A stretch of 43,335 nucleotides of DNA from Luminiphilus sp. (GTDB lineage: Bacteria > Pseudomonadota > Gammaproteobacteria > Pseudomonadales > Halieaceae), in assembly GCA_029253705.1 (NCBI GenBank), contig JAQWYY010000141.1, positions 1 through 43,335 on the forward strand, written 5' to 3'. The position numbers and the translations under genes were made by a program. Below, piece by piece: positions 34,820 to 43,335 of the stretch. Below the pieces are notes generated by a model that made no database searches, was not told the DNA's origin, and was given only the letters and a program-made list of their open reading frames with translations. Position 1 is the first letter of the stretch. Every line of letters starts with the position of its first letter.

Positions 34820-37054
34820 ATGGTGCAAGTCAGAGCCGTACTTGAAACTACAACCCTAAACAAAGCGGGTTTCGCCCATTGGCTGAGCGGTCTTGCTACA
34901 CCCCTTGACGCTGTTGACCAACAGCGATTAATCGACGCTTTTGCCTTGTTGAGTGAACAGGATCCTGAGCAATCTCAAGGGACTATGGACTGGGCAGGTA
35001 ATGCTGATGTCCTATCCGTAGGCCTTGAGACCGTGCAGATTCTTGCTGACCTACGGCTGGGTCCAGACGCCTTGCTGGCGGGGTTTCTCTACCGGCCAGT
35101 GCGCCAACAAGTTATTTCTATTGATCGACTCAGGCATAGCTTCGGTGAAAAAGTTGTGAGCCTCTTGGATGGCGTGCTGCGGATGGCGGCAGTCAGCGAT
35201 CTCACGGGTTTAAGCGATGTACCTGTTCTCGGCCAGTCCACAGCACCCAATATCAATATAAGACGGATGCTGGTGGCCATCGTTGATGATGTGCGCGTAG
35301 CGTTAATTAAACTTGCTGAACGTACTGTTGCGATGCGTGCACTAAAGGGCGCCGATGAACATCGGCAACAGCGTATCGCCTGGGAGGTGTTTAACGTTTA
35401 CGCGCCACTAGCGCACCGGCTAGGTGTTGGTCACCTTAAGTGGGAGTTAGAGGATCTCTCCTTTCGTTACACCAATAAAGATGCCTATCACAGGATAGCA
35501 AATTTGCTTGATGGTCGGCGCCAGGATCGAGACAGTTTTATTGCTCGGATAAATGCGCAATTAACGAAAACTCTGACGCAATCAGGGCTGTCTTTTGAAA
35601 TTACTGGACGCGCAAAGCACATCTACAGCATCTGGCGAAAAATGCAGCGGAAGGGTATCGGTTTTTCACAGGTACACGATATCCGAGCCCTGCGGATTCT
35701 GGTTGACGATGTGGCCGCTTGTTATCAGACGCTGGGGGTAGTTCATGGTATGTGGCGCAACATACCCAATGAGTTTGATGACTACATCGCCAGCCCTAAA
35801 GAAAATGGCTATCGGTCGCTGCACACGGCTGTGATAGGGCCCGAGGGAAAAATTCTGGAAGTGCAAATTCGTACTGAGGAGATGCACGAGGAAGCCGAGC
35901 TTGGTGTCTGTGCGCACTGGCGATATAAAGCGAGCGATGCGCAGGGGGCGGGCCCGGATACTTACGAGGAAAAGCTCAGTTGGCTCCGCCAAGTTTTAGA
36001 ATGGCATGAGACCGTGGGCGATGATGAGGTCATCGCTGAGCAGTTTACCTTTGATTCTACGCAGGATCGCGTTTACGTATTTACACCCAAGGGCGATGTG
36101 GTGAGTTTAGTCCAGGGGGCCACTCCGTTGGATTTTGCCTATCACGTTCATACCGAGGTTGGGCATCGTTGTCGGGGCGCTAGGGTGAACGGGACTTTGG
36201 TGCCCTTGACCTATATTTTAGGCACCGGAGAACGCGTTGAAATTTTGACAGCCAGCACCGTGCAGCCCCGTCGAGACTGGTTAGTGTCGTCGTTAGGCTT
36301 TCTGCGCACAGCGCGTGCGAGGAACCGCGTGCAGCAATGGTTTAAGTCTCAAAATCGTGACGAAAATGTGGCAGCAGGGCGTGAGTTGGTGGAGCGGGAG
36401 TGCGCGCGATTGGCTCTCACCTCGCTGGATTACAAGGCGATGTCCGAGGCCCTGAGTCTGAACACAGTTGATGATATGTTTGCTGCGGTCGGCTCTGGTG
36501 ATCTGACTTCTAAGCAGGTGCTCCGCGTTGCTAAAACCGTTACTCACTCAGAAACTGATCAACACCCCGAGTGGGCTATCCATCAAGAGCGACCAGCCTT
36601 GGACAGTACGCCGAGGGTGGACGGCGTTGGCAACTTGCTGACACAATTTGCTGGCTGCTGCATGCCGGTACCAGGTGATGGGATCGAAGGCTATATGACA
36701 CGGTCCCGTGGGGTCACTGTACACCGGGCAGATTGCGCTCGATTGCTTACCCTTCACAGTGAGTATCCCGAGCGCATCATTGCAGTAAATTGGGGCACTG
36801 CTGATGTTGAACTCTTTCCTGTGGACATTGAACTGACAGCCTATGATAGGCAGGGCCTTCTAGCTGACGTGACATCGGTTTTAGCGCAGGCGTCTGCCAA
36901 TGTGACCTCGATTAACACGCAGAGCCACCCTGAAGACAATACGGCGCACATGCGCCTGCGCGCTGAGGTGTCTACGATTGATGGTCTTATGGAGCTGTTG
37001 GCGAGGTTGAATCAGCTAGACAATGTAATCTCGGCGAGGAGAGTTGTGGTCTGA
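34820..37054 (+). CDS. relA: RelA, ppGpp synthetase I
   Basis: A 744-residue long RelA/SpoT homologue making (p)ppGpp on starved ribosomes. The N-terminal hydrolase domain lacks the HD-ED motif of SpoT (LYRPVRQQ occupies that place), as in monofunctional RelA. The synthetase domain has GRAKHIYSIWRKM and FDDYIASPKENGYRSLHT; a TGS domain (VYVFTPKGDVVSL), a CC-containing zinc-finger region (GCCMPVPGD) and a C-terminal ACT domain follow. The ATG at 34820 (MVQVRA) is preferred over a TTG at 34814. Its stop overlaps the mazG ATG by one base. Confidence 0.96.
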   Translation: MVQVRAVLETTTLNKAGFAHWLSGLATPLDAVDQQRLIDAFALLSEQDPEQSQGTMDWAGNADVLSVGLETVQILADLRLGPDALLAGFLYRPVRQQVISIDRLRHSFGEKVVSLLDGVLRMAAVSDLTGLSDVPVLGQSTAPNINIRRMLVAIVDDVRVALIKLAERTVAMRALKGADEHRQQRIAWEVFNVYAPLAHRLGVGHLKWELEDLSFRYTNKDAYHRIANLLDGRRQDRDSFIARINAQLTKTLTQSGLSFEITGRAKHIYSIWRKMQRKGIGFSQVHDIRALRILVDDVAACYQTLGVVHGMWRNIPNEFDDYIASPKENGYRSLHTAVIGPEGKILEVQIRTEEMHEEAELGVCAHWRYKASDAQGAGPDTYEEKLSWLRQVLEWHETVGDDEVIAEQFTFDSTQDRVYVFTPKGDVVSLVQGATPLDFAYHVHTEVGHRCRGARVNGTLVPLTYILGTGERVEILTASTVQPRRDWLVSSLGFLRTARARNRVQQWFKSQNRDENVAAGRELVERECARLALTSLDYKAMSEALSLNTVDDMFAAVGSGDLTSKQVLRVAKTVTHSETDQHPEWAIHQERPALDSTPRVDGVGNLLTQFAGCCMPVPGDGIEGYMTRSRGVTVHRADCARLLTLHSEYPERIIAVNWGTADVELFPVDIELTAYDRQGLLADVTSVLAQASANVTSINTQSHPEDNTAHMRLRAEVSTIDGLMELLARLNQLDNVISARRVVV

Positions 37055-37884
37055 TGACTGGATTAACCGATGTTCATAAAGGCCCTGAGTTTGATATTTC
37101 GGATCTCTTGAGGATCATGGAGCGTCTCAGAGATCCGTCTGACGGATGCCCCTGGGATGTAAAGCAAACCTTTACCAGTGTTATTCCCCATACTCTAGAA
37201 GAGTGCTACGAACTCGTAGATGCCATTCAGCAAGGCGACTTGCCTCATGTTGCAGAAGAGTTGGGAGATGTTTTATTTCAAGTAATTTTTTACAGTGAAC
37301 TGGGAAAAGAACTGGGTGCCTTCGATTTTCATGCCGTGGTCGAGGGCATTGCTCGCAAACTTTTACGACGTCATCCCCACGTGTTTGCGGAAGGTGCTGT
37401 TGAAGGGCGTGTTCTCGGGTCGATAACGACGGATGAAGTTAAGGCAAACTGGGAAGTCATTAAGCGAAAGGAAAAAGTGCATAGTAAAAATATTGGAGTT
37501 CTTGCTGATGTCCCCAAAGCTCTCCCGGCTCTAAGTCGAGCGCAAAAGCTGCAAAAAAGAGCCGCCACCGTTGGCTTTGACTGGGGGGAAGTGAGCGGCG
37601 CGTTGGCGAAACTTAAAGAAGAAATGGATGAATTTCAGCACGCGGTGAGGGACAACGATGGCGAGTCTATGGCCGAAGAGCTTGGCGATCTGATCTTCAG
37701 CGCAGTAAATGTTGCGCGTCATCTCGGTTATGACGCCGAAAGTGTACTGCGGCAGGCCAACGACAAATTTGAAATGCGCTTCAGTGACATGGAAACCGCC
37801 GCGTTAGAAGAGGGTAGCGCTTTGAGCGACGAGTCAAATCGGCAAATGGAAGCGCGTTGGCAGTCAGCCAAAAGCAGGGATTAG
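37054..37884 (+). CDS. mazG: MazG, nucleoside triphosphate pyrophosphohydrolase
   Basis: A 276-residue house-cleaning enzyme that hydrolyses NTPs and lowers ppGpp effects in E. coli. Both MazG domains are visible: CPWDVKQTF with EECYELVDA and EELGDVLFQV in the first half; VGFDWGEVSGALAKLKEEMDEF-type text with EELGDLIFSAVN in the second. Coupled to relA by a TGATG overlap, an arrangement also seen in E. coli and Pseudomonas. Confidence 0.96.
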   Translation: MTGLTDVHKGPEFDISDLLRIMERLRDPSDGCPWDVKQTFTSVIPHTLEECYELVDAIQQGDLPHVAEELGDVLFQVIFYSELGKELGAFDFHAVVEGIARKLLRRHPHVFAEGAVEGRVLGSITTDEVKANWEVIKRKEKVHSKNIGVLADVPKALPALSRAQKLQKRAATVGFDWGEVSGALAKLKEEMDEFQHAVRDNDGESMAEELGDLIFSAVNVARHLGYDAESVLRQANDKFEMRFSDMETAALEEGSALSDESNRQMEARWQSAKSRD

Positions 37885-37903
37885 CGCTTGTAACCGATGC
37901 TAA

Positions 37904-38641
<738 letters not shown>

Positions 38642-38662
38642 GGTTTTTCTTACACCAATTAC

Positions 38663-38691
38663 TTGTCATTAAAAATAAACATTGTTAGGTT
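38663..38691 (+). promoter_or_regulatory. Candidate promoter of the histone-like gene
   Basis: TTGTCA at 38663-38668, 17-nt AT-rich spacer, TAGGTT at 38686-38691. It would give a leader of about 30 nt before the ATG at 38728. The -10 match is weak. Confidence 0.35.
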
Positions 38692-38727
38692 GCAAAAGTA
38701 ACTACTACTACACAGTTGGAGATCAGC

Positions 38728-39213
38728 ATGGCAGCAGCAAAAAAAGCACCAGCTAAAAAGAAAGCGGCAGCTAAAAAAGCACCCGCTAAGAAGAAAGCAG
38801 TAGCGAAAAAAGCGCCGGCGAAAAAAGCTGTTGCTAAAAAAGCGCCAGCTAAAAAGGCAGCCGCAAAGAAAGCGCCTGCTAAGAAAAAGGCAGTAGCTAA
38901 AAAGGCACCGGCCAAGAAAAAGGCGGTAGCGAAGAAGGCACCGGCCAAGAAAAAGGCTGTAGCGAAGAAAGCGCCTGCCAAGAAAAAAGCAGTAGCCAAG
39001 AAAGCGCCGGCAAAGAAAAAAGCGGTCGCTAAGAAGGCCCCTGCCAAGAAAAAGGCAGTAGCGAAAAAGGCGCCGGCGAAGAAAAAAGCGGTCGCTAAGA
39101 AGGCCCCTGCCAAAAAGAAGGCAGTAGCTAAGAAGGCACCGGCCAAGAAAAAGGTAGCAGCCAAGAAAGCACCGGCTAAGAAAGCTGCAGCGAAAAAAGC
39201 CAAGAAAAAGTAA
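38728..39213 (+). CDS. Histone H1-like, lysine/alanine/proline repeat protein (AlgP-like)
   Basis: A 161-residue, extremely basic protein composed of MAAA, 14 tandem units of the form [11 protein letters not shown] (11 residues; units 3, 4 and 14 have 10) and a KKAKKK tail. It has no acidic residue. This composition matches the histone H1 C-terminal tail and the C-terminus of Pseudomonas AlgP (AlgR3), which bind DNA without sequence preference; nucleoid or transcriptional roles are inferred. GGAG lies eight nt before the ATG at 38728; a TTG at 38716 is less likely. It is a stand-alone gene between adk and a strong terminator. A long frame on the opposite strand here is an artefact of the repeat. 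Confidence 0.85.
   Translation: MAAAKKAPAKKKAAAKKAPAKKKAVAKKAPAKKAVAKKAPAKKAAAKKAPAKKKAVAKKAPAKKKAVAKKAPAKKKAVAKKAPAKKKAVAKKAPAKKKAVAKKAPAKKKAVAKKAPAKKKAVAKKAPAKKKAVAKKAPAKKKVAAKKAPAKKAAAKKAKKK
38740..39192 (+). repeat. Tandem array of 14 coding units of 30-33 bp
   Basis: The units encode [11 protein letters not shown] or close variants. Codon choice differs among most units, but 33 bp at 39015-39047 are identical to 39081-39113, exactly two units (66 bp) apart, which points to a recent duplication. Confidence 0.92.
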
Positions 39214-39233
39214 GGTTTAATTAACCTTAAGAG

Positions 39234-39259
39234 AAGCCGACGCAAGTCGGCTTTTTTTT
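39234..39259 (+). terminator. Rho-independent terminator after the histone-like gene
   Basis: AAGCCGAC, loop GCAA, GTCGGCTT, followed by a run of eight T (39252-39259). It lies 20 nt after the stop codon. On the minus strand the same stem is followed by TCTCTT, so weak termination of the convergent mobA is possible. A smaller AT-rich inverted repeat (AAGGTT/AACCTT, 39212-39228) precedes it. Confidence 0.93.
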
Positions 39260-39287
39260 AATCCGAGTTTGACGGCTTCAGCGGCCG

Positions 39288-39875
39288 TTAGTCACTATCG
39301 CGGTGTAGCGACTGAGTGTGATCTATATCCATGCCTGCGCCGGGTACCGAGACCTGTTGCAGCCCCTCACATTCGTACAGCGCCATTAATGAGCGCTTGC
39401 CCTGTTTGAGCAATGCGGTAACTTGCGAATGCACATCAAGACGGAGTACGCAGCAGGGTGTGTGGCTGTCGCCGTCTGTCGCAAATACACCGGTTACAGC
39501 GGGACTGAGGGCAGAGCTTAATCGTTCAAACCAGTCCAATGGCAAGCTGTACTGGTCGCAGGGAATTACCGCGAGATATTGCGTCTGAGTAGCGGCCAGC
39601 AGTGCGGAAAGGCCCTGTAGAGGGCCTTGACCTGCCTTAACGTCGCAGAGCACCCGACTTGAAAATTTTGAATAAAACCAGGCATTGTCCCGACAGCAGG
39701 TGATTATCTCTTTGAAGCCGTCGCCATGGCGCTCGAGAGTTCTCTCGAGGAGCGTTCGTCCCTTTGTTATCATCAGGCCTTTATCACGACGGCCTGCCCG
39801 TATACCCGAGCCTCCAGCAAGAACACCAAGTGTGAACTCTGAACGATGCAATTTAGGGTGTGACTGTGGGATCAT
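39288..39875 (-). CDS. mobA: MobA, molybdenum cofactor guanylyltransferase
   Basis: A 195-residue GTP-dependent nucleotidyltransferase that would attach GMP to molybdopterin. LAGGSGIRAGRRDKGLM is the MobA nucleotide loop, GPLQGLSALL and IPCDQY supply the metal and substrate region, and GKRSLMALYE resembles the MobA C-terminal part. The usual R-M-G triplet of the loop is changed to RAG, so activity is likely but not certain. It diverges from tsaB with a 34-nt gap. Confidence 0.82.
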   Translation of the reverse strand: MIPQSHPKLHRSEFTLGVLAGGSGIRAGRRDKGLMITKGRTLLERTLERHGDGFKEIITCCRDNAWFYSKFSSRVLCDVKAGQGPLQGLSALLAATQTQYLAVIPCDQYSLPLDWFERLSSALSPAVTGVFATDGDSHTPCCVLRLDVHSQVTALLKQGKRSLMALYECEGLQQVSVPGAGMDIDHTQSLHRDSD

Positions 39876-39909
39876 GTCGAATTATCCCACGGATGTTCTG
39901 CGGTTTTCC

Positions 39910-40620
39910 ATGCCGGCGCTACTTTCTTTAGACACCTCTACAGATGCCTGCTCCCTCGCCTGTGTGTTGGGAGAATACGCGGCGGAGCGACACGAGCTCC
40001 TGCCCCGCGCCCACAATCGCCATATTCTGGCGATGGTGGATCAGGTCATGGCGGGACAGCCTCTAAGCGCCCTTGAGGCTATTGTTTGTGGCGTTGGCCC
40101 GGGTTCCTTCACTGGTTTGCGCGTTGCGACAGGCGTAGCACAGGGTTTAGCGTGGTCATTAAACGTGCCGGTATTGCCTTTTTGTTCGCTGATGTCTCAG
40201 GCATTGGCGGCGCCTACGGAGCTCGACGACTCAGACGGTTACGTTTTGAGCACAATCGAAGCACAGACAGGGCAGTTCTATTGGCGCTTATTCGACGGTC
40301 GTGATGGTGGCCTTCAACCGGTGGGCGAGCCGTGTTTAGGTGTGTTTGAGCGCCTCCTCGATCAGCTTGGCGACTGTGCTTCTCATCGGGTACGGGTGGT
40401 GGGTTCTGCGGCCAAATCACTAGTAGATAGGCTGGGAGCAGGATTATCCATTGAGTGGGCAGTGCACGCTGAAGTGCGTCCAAGGGCGGCGGCGGCATTG
40501 CAATTCGTCTGCGAGCATCCTAATCCTCCCCTAGGCATCTCAGCAGAAAACTTACAGCCTCTCTATGTTCAGACAGATATCGGCTGGAAGAAGCTGTCGG
40601 AGCAGCCTAAACGTGCTTGA
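39910..40620 (+). CDS. tsaB: TsaB, tRNA t6A synthesis protein
   Basis: A 236-residue ASKHA-fold protein that supports TsaD in making threonylcarbamoyladenosine on ANN-reading tRNAs. The N-terminus LLSLDTSTDACSLA, the H-x3-L segment in RAHNRHILAM, and VGPGSFTGLRVATGVAQGLA are diagnostic. The frame extends upstream through mobA; I chose the ATG at 39910 (MPALLSLDTS). An ATG at 39874 is possible but would overlap mobA. Confidence 0.94.
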   Translation: MPALLSLDTSTDACSLACVLGEYAAERHELLPRAHNRHILAMVDQVMAGQPLSALEAIVCGVGPGSFTGLRVATGVAQGLAWSLNVPVLPFCSLMSQALAAPTELDDSDGYVLSTIEAQTGQFYWRLFDGRDGGLQPVGEPCLGVFERLLDQLGDCASHRVRVVGSAAKSLVDRLGAGLSIEWAVHAEVRPRAAAALQFVCEHPNPPLGISAENLQPLYVQTDIGWKKLSEQPKRA

Positions 40621-41422
40621 TTGGACCCAGACGATTGTATTGGCACTCATTCAAGGTTTGAGCGAGTTTCTGCCGATCTCAAGCTCGGCCCACTTAGTTT
40701 TGCCTGCGCAATTATTCGCGTGGAACGATCAGGGCCTGTTGTTCGATGTGTTTGTTCATGGCGGCACATTAATCGCCGTCATGATTTATTTCAGAGCTGA
40801 CCTCATTACGCTACTTCGCTCTCTGCGATCAGATCCTGCCCCTCAGAGAGGACATGATAACGAGCTATGGCTTTTGGCGGCGGCAACACTGCCCACTGTT
40901 GTGGTGGGTCTGCTGTTTCATGAAGTTATTTCAGGGGGCCTGCGAGGGCTCCCTGTCATCGCGTTTACGACCTTGTTCTTTGGCATTCTGATGGGGATCG
41001 CCGCGCGGATGGCTTCTGCCGAAGCTGACTCGAATCTCCGGGCTATCTCCTGGAGAGATGCCTGTCTAATAGGTTTGGCACAGAGCGTGGCCTTGGTTCC
41101 CGGTGTGTCCCGATCAGGGATCACCATAACTGCCGCTTTGATGTTGGGTTACAACCCGGCTACGGCCGCTAGATTCTCTTTTTTATTATCTGTGCCAGTT
41201 ATTTTGATGGCGATGATCTATATGGGCTTCACGTGGTTTTCTGGTGAGGCGGTGTCGCCACCGTTAGCTCAACTTGTGACCGCAATGTTGATCGCTGGTA
41301 TCAGTGCTTACGCCACAATTGCCGTATTTCTGGGTATCCTTGACCGCGCTGGGCTCATGCCTTTCGTTGTGTATCGACTCGTTTTGGGTTGTGGGCTGGT
41401 CGTGGTTATTCTCCTTTCATGA
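40613..41422 (+). CDS. uppP: UppP/BacA, undecaprenyl-diphosphatase
   Basis: A 269-residue membrane enzyme that dephosphorylates undecaprenyl pyrophosphate, recycling the carrier lipid for peptidoglycan; overexpression gives bacitracin resistance in relatives. It has seven or eight spans with the signatures GLSEFLPISSSAHL and VALVPGVSRSG. The frame opens earlier, but the GTG at 40613 gives the standard N-terminus VLDWTQTIVLALIQG and overlaps tsaB by 8 nt. Confidence 0.94.
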   Translation: MLDWTQTIVLALIQGLSEFLPISSSAHLVLPAQLFAWNDQGLLFDVFVHGGTLIAVMIYFRADLITLLRSLRSDPAPQRGHDNELWLLAAATLPTVVVGLLFHEVISGGLRGLPVIAFTTLFFGILMGIAARMASAEADSNLRAISWRDACLIGLAQSVALVPGVSRSGITITAALMLGYNPATAARFSFLLSVPVILMAMIYMGFTWFSGEAVSPPLAQLVTAMLIAGISAYATIAVFLGILDRAGLMPFVVYRLVLGCGLVVVILLS

Positions 41423-41437
41423 ATTCTGGAGTTGTTT

Positions 41438-42727
41438 ATGTCTGAGCGTCTTGAAGACTTGCTGGCATTTTTGGGTGAGGCAACCTCGCCCTTTCATGCA
41501 GTTGCTGCGCTAACGAAGCGGCTAGAGACTGCGGGTTTCAGGGGCCTAGAGCACCTCGACGACATCAATTTTGAAGCGGGGCAGGGATATTTTGTCACAG
41601 CCAACGATAGCTCCATTGTTGCGTTCAGAGCGGGGTCGGGGCGCTGTGACGGGGGGGTGCGCATGATTGGTGCCCACACAGACAGTCCCAATCTTTCAAT
41701 TAAACCTAATCCCCTTAAAAAACGCTCGGGTGCGCATCAGCTTGCTGTTGATGTTTATGGGGGGGCATTACTGAATCCGTGGTTTGATCGAGACTTATCC
41801 CTCGCCGGGCGCGTGTCCTTTGAAAACTCAAAGGGGCAGCTGACTTCGCGCCTAATAGATTTTCAAAGGCCAATTGCTATTATCCCCAGCTTGGCAATCC
41901 ATCTCGATCGAGAGGCGAATAAAAATCGGAGCATCAATCCGCAAACCGATATTTTGCCGCTGATTGCCGGGCTGCCAACGGCGGATGGCTCGAGTCTAGA
42001 TTGGGCGCAGTTTCTCGCCGATCAAGTGGCCCTAGAGCACCCCAACGAGGGCTCAGTTCGAGTTCTTGATTTTGAGCTGTCTCTCTATGACTGCCAATCC
42101 GCCGGCATCGTTGGTATCGATAAAGCTTTTCTTGCCTCAGCGCGACTCGATAACCTGTTGAGCTGTCATGCGGGCCTGATGGCTCTGCTCGATGCCGATG
42201 CCGAGCAATGGTCTCTACTTGTTTGTAATGACCATGAGGAAGTCGGCAGTACATCGGCAATTGGCGCTCAGGGCCCCATGCTGACTGACGTTCTCGCTTC
42301 GATTTCGGGCACCGCAGTTGCCAGCCGGCGCTTGCGGGAGCGATCAACGATGTTGTCGGTTGATAACGCCCATGCGGTACATCCGAATTTTAGTGATCGT
42401 CATGATGAGGCTCACGGGCCGCTTTTAAATCATGGTCCCGTTGTCAAAATCAACCGCAACCAACGTTATGCCACATCGGGAGAGGGCTCTGCTTTGCTGC
42501 GTCTGCTAGCGGAGCGGGCGGAAGTGCCGCTGCAACATTTCGTTGTTCGCTCAGATATGGGCTGTGGCAGTACAATTGGACCCATCACAGCGGCCGAAAC
42601 AGGCATTACGACCATAGACCTTGGCGTCCCAACTCTCGCAATGCATTCCATTCGGGAGCTGGCGGGCGCTGCGGATGTCGATTACCTAGGGGCGCTGCTC
42701 ACCGCGTTTTACAATCGCGTCGCTTGA
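41438..42727 (+). CDS. apeB: M18 family aminopeptidase
   Basis: A 429-residue metallo-aminopeptidase. Zinc-ligand and active-site motifs of M18: [50 protein letters not shown], and near the end [16 protein letters not shown]. Members release N-terminal residues, acidic ones in many cases. The ATG at 41438 is preceded by GGAG; a TTG two codons upstream is unlikely. The symbol follows usage in Pseudomonas (apeB). It lies 15 nt after uppP. Confidence 0.93.
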   Translation: MSERLEDLLAFLGEATSPFHAVAALTKRLETAGFRGLEHLDDINFEAGQGYFVTANDSSIVAFRAGSGRCDGGVRMIGAHTDSPNLSIKPNPLKKRSGAHQLAVDVYGGALLNPWFDRDLSLAGRVSFENSKGQLTSRLIDFQRPIAIIPSLAIHLDREANKNRSINPQTDILPLIAGLPTADGSSLDWAQFLADQVALEHPNEGSVRVLDFELSLYDCQSAGIVGIDKAFLASARLDNLLSCHAGLMALLDADAEQWSLLVCNDHEEVGSTSAIGAQGPMLTDVLASISGTAVASRRLRERSTMLSVDNAHAVHPNFSDRHDEAHGPLLNHGPVVKINRNQRYATSGEGSALLRLLAERAEVPLQHFVVRSDMGCGSTIGPITAAETGITTIDLGVPTLAMHSIRELAGAADVDYLGALLTAFYNRVA

Positions 42728-42747
42728 CGCTTGTTTGGAGAATTGAA

Positions 42748-43335
42748 ATGACACGCAGACGCGTGCTGACCGGCATTACAACATCGGGAACCCCACACCT
42801 AGGCAACTATGTAGGTGCCATTCGTCCTGCAGTAGATGCATCAAGAGAAGCAGAGGTAGACGCTTACTTGTTTCTAGCCGACTATCATGCGCTCATAAAG
42901 TGCCATGACCCAGCCGCCGTTGCTAAGTCCAGCCTAGAAATCGCTGCGACCTGGTTGGCATCGGGACTAGATGCCGAACAGGCACATTTTTACCGACAAT
43001 CTGACATACCGGAAGTCACCGAGCTTTCTTGGATTCTTACCTGTAATGCGGCGAAGGGTCTAATGAATCGTGCCCATGCTTATAAGGCCGCCGTGCAACA
43101 CAATCGCGACGCTAATGAAGACCCGGATTTTGGCATTACTATGGGGCTGTTTTCATATCCGGTATTAATGGCTGCCGATATCCTCATTTTTAACGCTCAC
43201 GATGTGCCAGTGGGTCGAGATCAAATTCAGCATGTAGAAATGGCGCGTGATATTGCGCAGCGCTTCAATCATAATTTTGCTGAGATCTTTACCCTGCCAA
43301 AGGCTGTAGTTGGTGAACACGTGGCAGTGTTGCAG
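42748..43335 (+). CDS. trpS: Tryptophanyl-tRNA synthetase, 5' part (continues past window)
   Basis: The first 196 codons of TrpS run in frame to the window's end without a stop. The class I signature is TSGTPHLGN, followed by [27 protein letters not shown] and [19 protein letters not shown]. The insertion with MNRAHAYKA marks the long Pseudomonas-type TrpS. KMSKS must lie beyond the window. GGAG is nine nt before the ATG. Confidence 0.96.
   Translation, partial: MTRRRVLTGITTSGTPHLGNYVGAIRPAVDASREAEVDAYLFLADYHALIKCHDPAAVAKSSLEIAATWLASGLDAEQAHFYRQSDIPEVTELSWILTCNAAKGLMNRAHAYKAAVQHNRDANEDPDFGITMGLFSYPVLMAADILIFNAHDVPVGRDQIQHVEMARDIAQRFNHNFAEIFTLPKAVVGEHVAVLQ

Noticed and set aside
38685-39245. 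A 186-codon minus-strand frame encoding repeats of [11 protein letters not shown]
   Set aside because: It is the mirror of the lysine/alanine repeat gene; low-complexity repeats leave the opposite frame open. It spans the terminator, and no ribosome site supports it.

Overview
The window is a gene-dense stretch of a gammaproteobacterial chromosome. Gene content and order match the Pseudomonas/Cellvibrionales branch: ygfZ-sdhE-nadB-algU-mucABCD-lepA-lepB-DUF4845-rnc-era-recO, ccoNOQP-ccoGHIS, cysM-relA-mazG, an AlgP-like lysine/alanine-rich protein, and a Pseudomonas-type TrpS. A marine oligotrophic relative (Halieaceae/SAR92-like) is my inference from gene order and balanced base composition; no rRNA or tRNA is present to test it. 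I saw no insertion sequence, prophage, integrase or CRISPR array, and the protein families are almost all housekeeping ones.

Layout. (1) 1-4787: the 3' part of an AddB-like nuclease gene and a complete AddA-like helicase-nuclease, overlapping by 4 nt. (2) 5082-6712: two overlapping membrane transporter genes (TSUP family and RarD), preceded by about 294 nt without a gene that hold a perfect 7-bp inverted repeat. (3) 6780-15839, minus strand: a full cbb3 cytochrome c oxidase locus, ccoN-O-Q-P-G-H-I-S, followed by a DsbD_2/SafE-like membrane protein and a MobA/MocA-like nucleotidyltransferase. ccoS and ccoQ are 59-codon genes that are easy to miss. (4) 15984-20211, minus: a Yip1-family membrane protein and an 1161-residue DUF1631 protein whose C-terminal third looks like a degenerate GGDEF-EAL module. 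(5) 20301-24109: ung, ygfZ, sdhE and nadB. (6) 24274-28329: the sigma-E envelope stress operon rpoE-rseA-rseB-rseC-mucD with a sigma-E-like promoter in front. (7) 28435-33861: lepA, lepB, DUF4845, rnc, era, recO, tightly packed. (8) 33902-37884: cysM, relA, mazG. (9) 38003-39259: adk, then a histone H1-like protein made of 14 repeats of 10-11 residues, closed by a strong intrinsic terminator. (10) 39288-43335: mobA (minus), then tsaB, uppP, an M18 aminopeptidase and the 5' part of trpS.

How the genes work together. The cco block encodes the catalytic subunits of a high-affinity oxidase and its assembly factors, including copper supply by CcoI. The rpoE block senses envelope damage: RseA holds sigma-E, RseB guards RseA, and MucD degrades misfolded periplasmic protein. 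ygfZ, sdhE and nadB serve Fe-S and flavin enzyme maturation and NAD synthesis. relA and mazG handle stringent signalling and nucleotide hygiene.

Most interesting points: the SafE-like gene is bracketed by an exact 13-bp direct repeat that forms the same 14-nt stop/start overlap at both of its ends; DUF1631 is fused to degenerate c-di-GMP-type domains; the histone-like repeat array shows a recent unit duplication; and promoter positions revise the starts of rpoE, ygfZ and nadB. I found no clearly new multi-gene system; these are the best leads.
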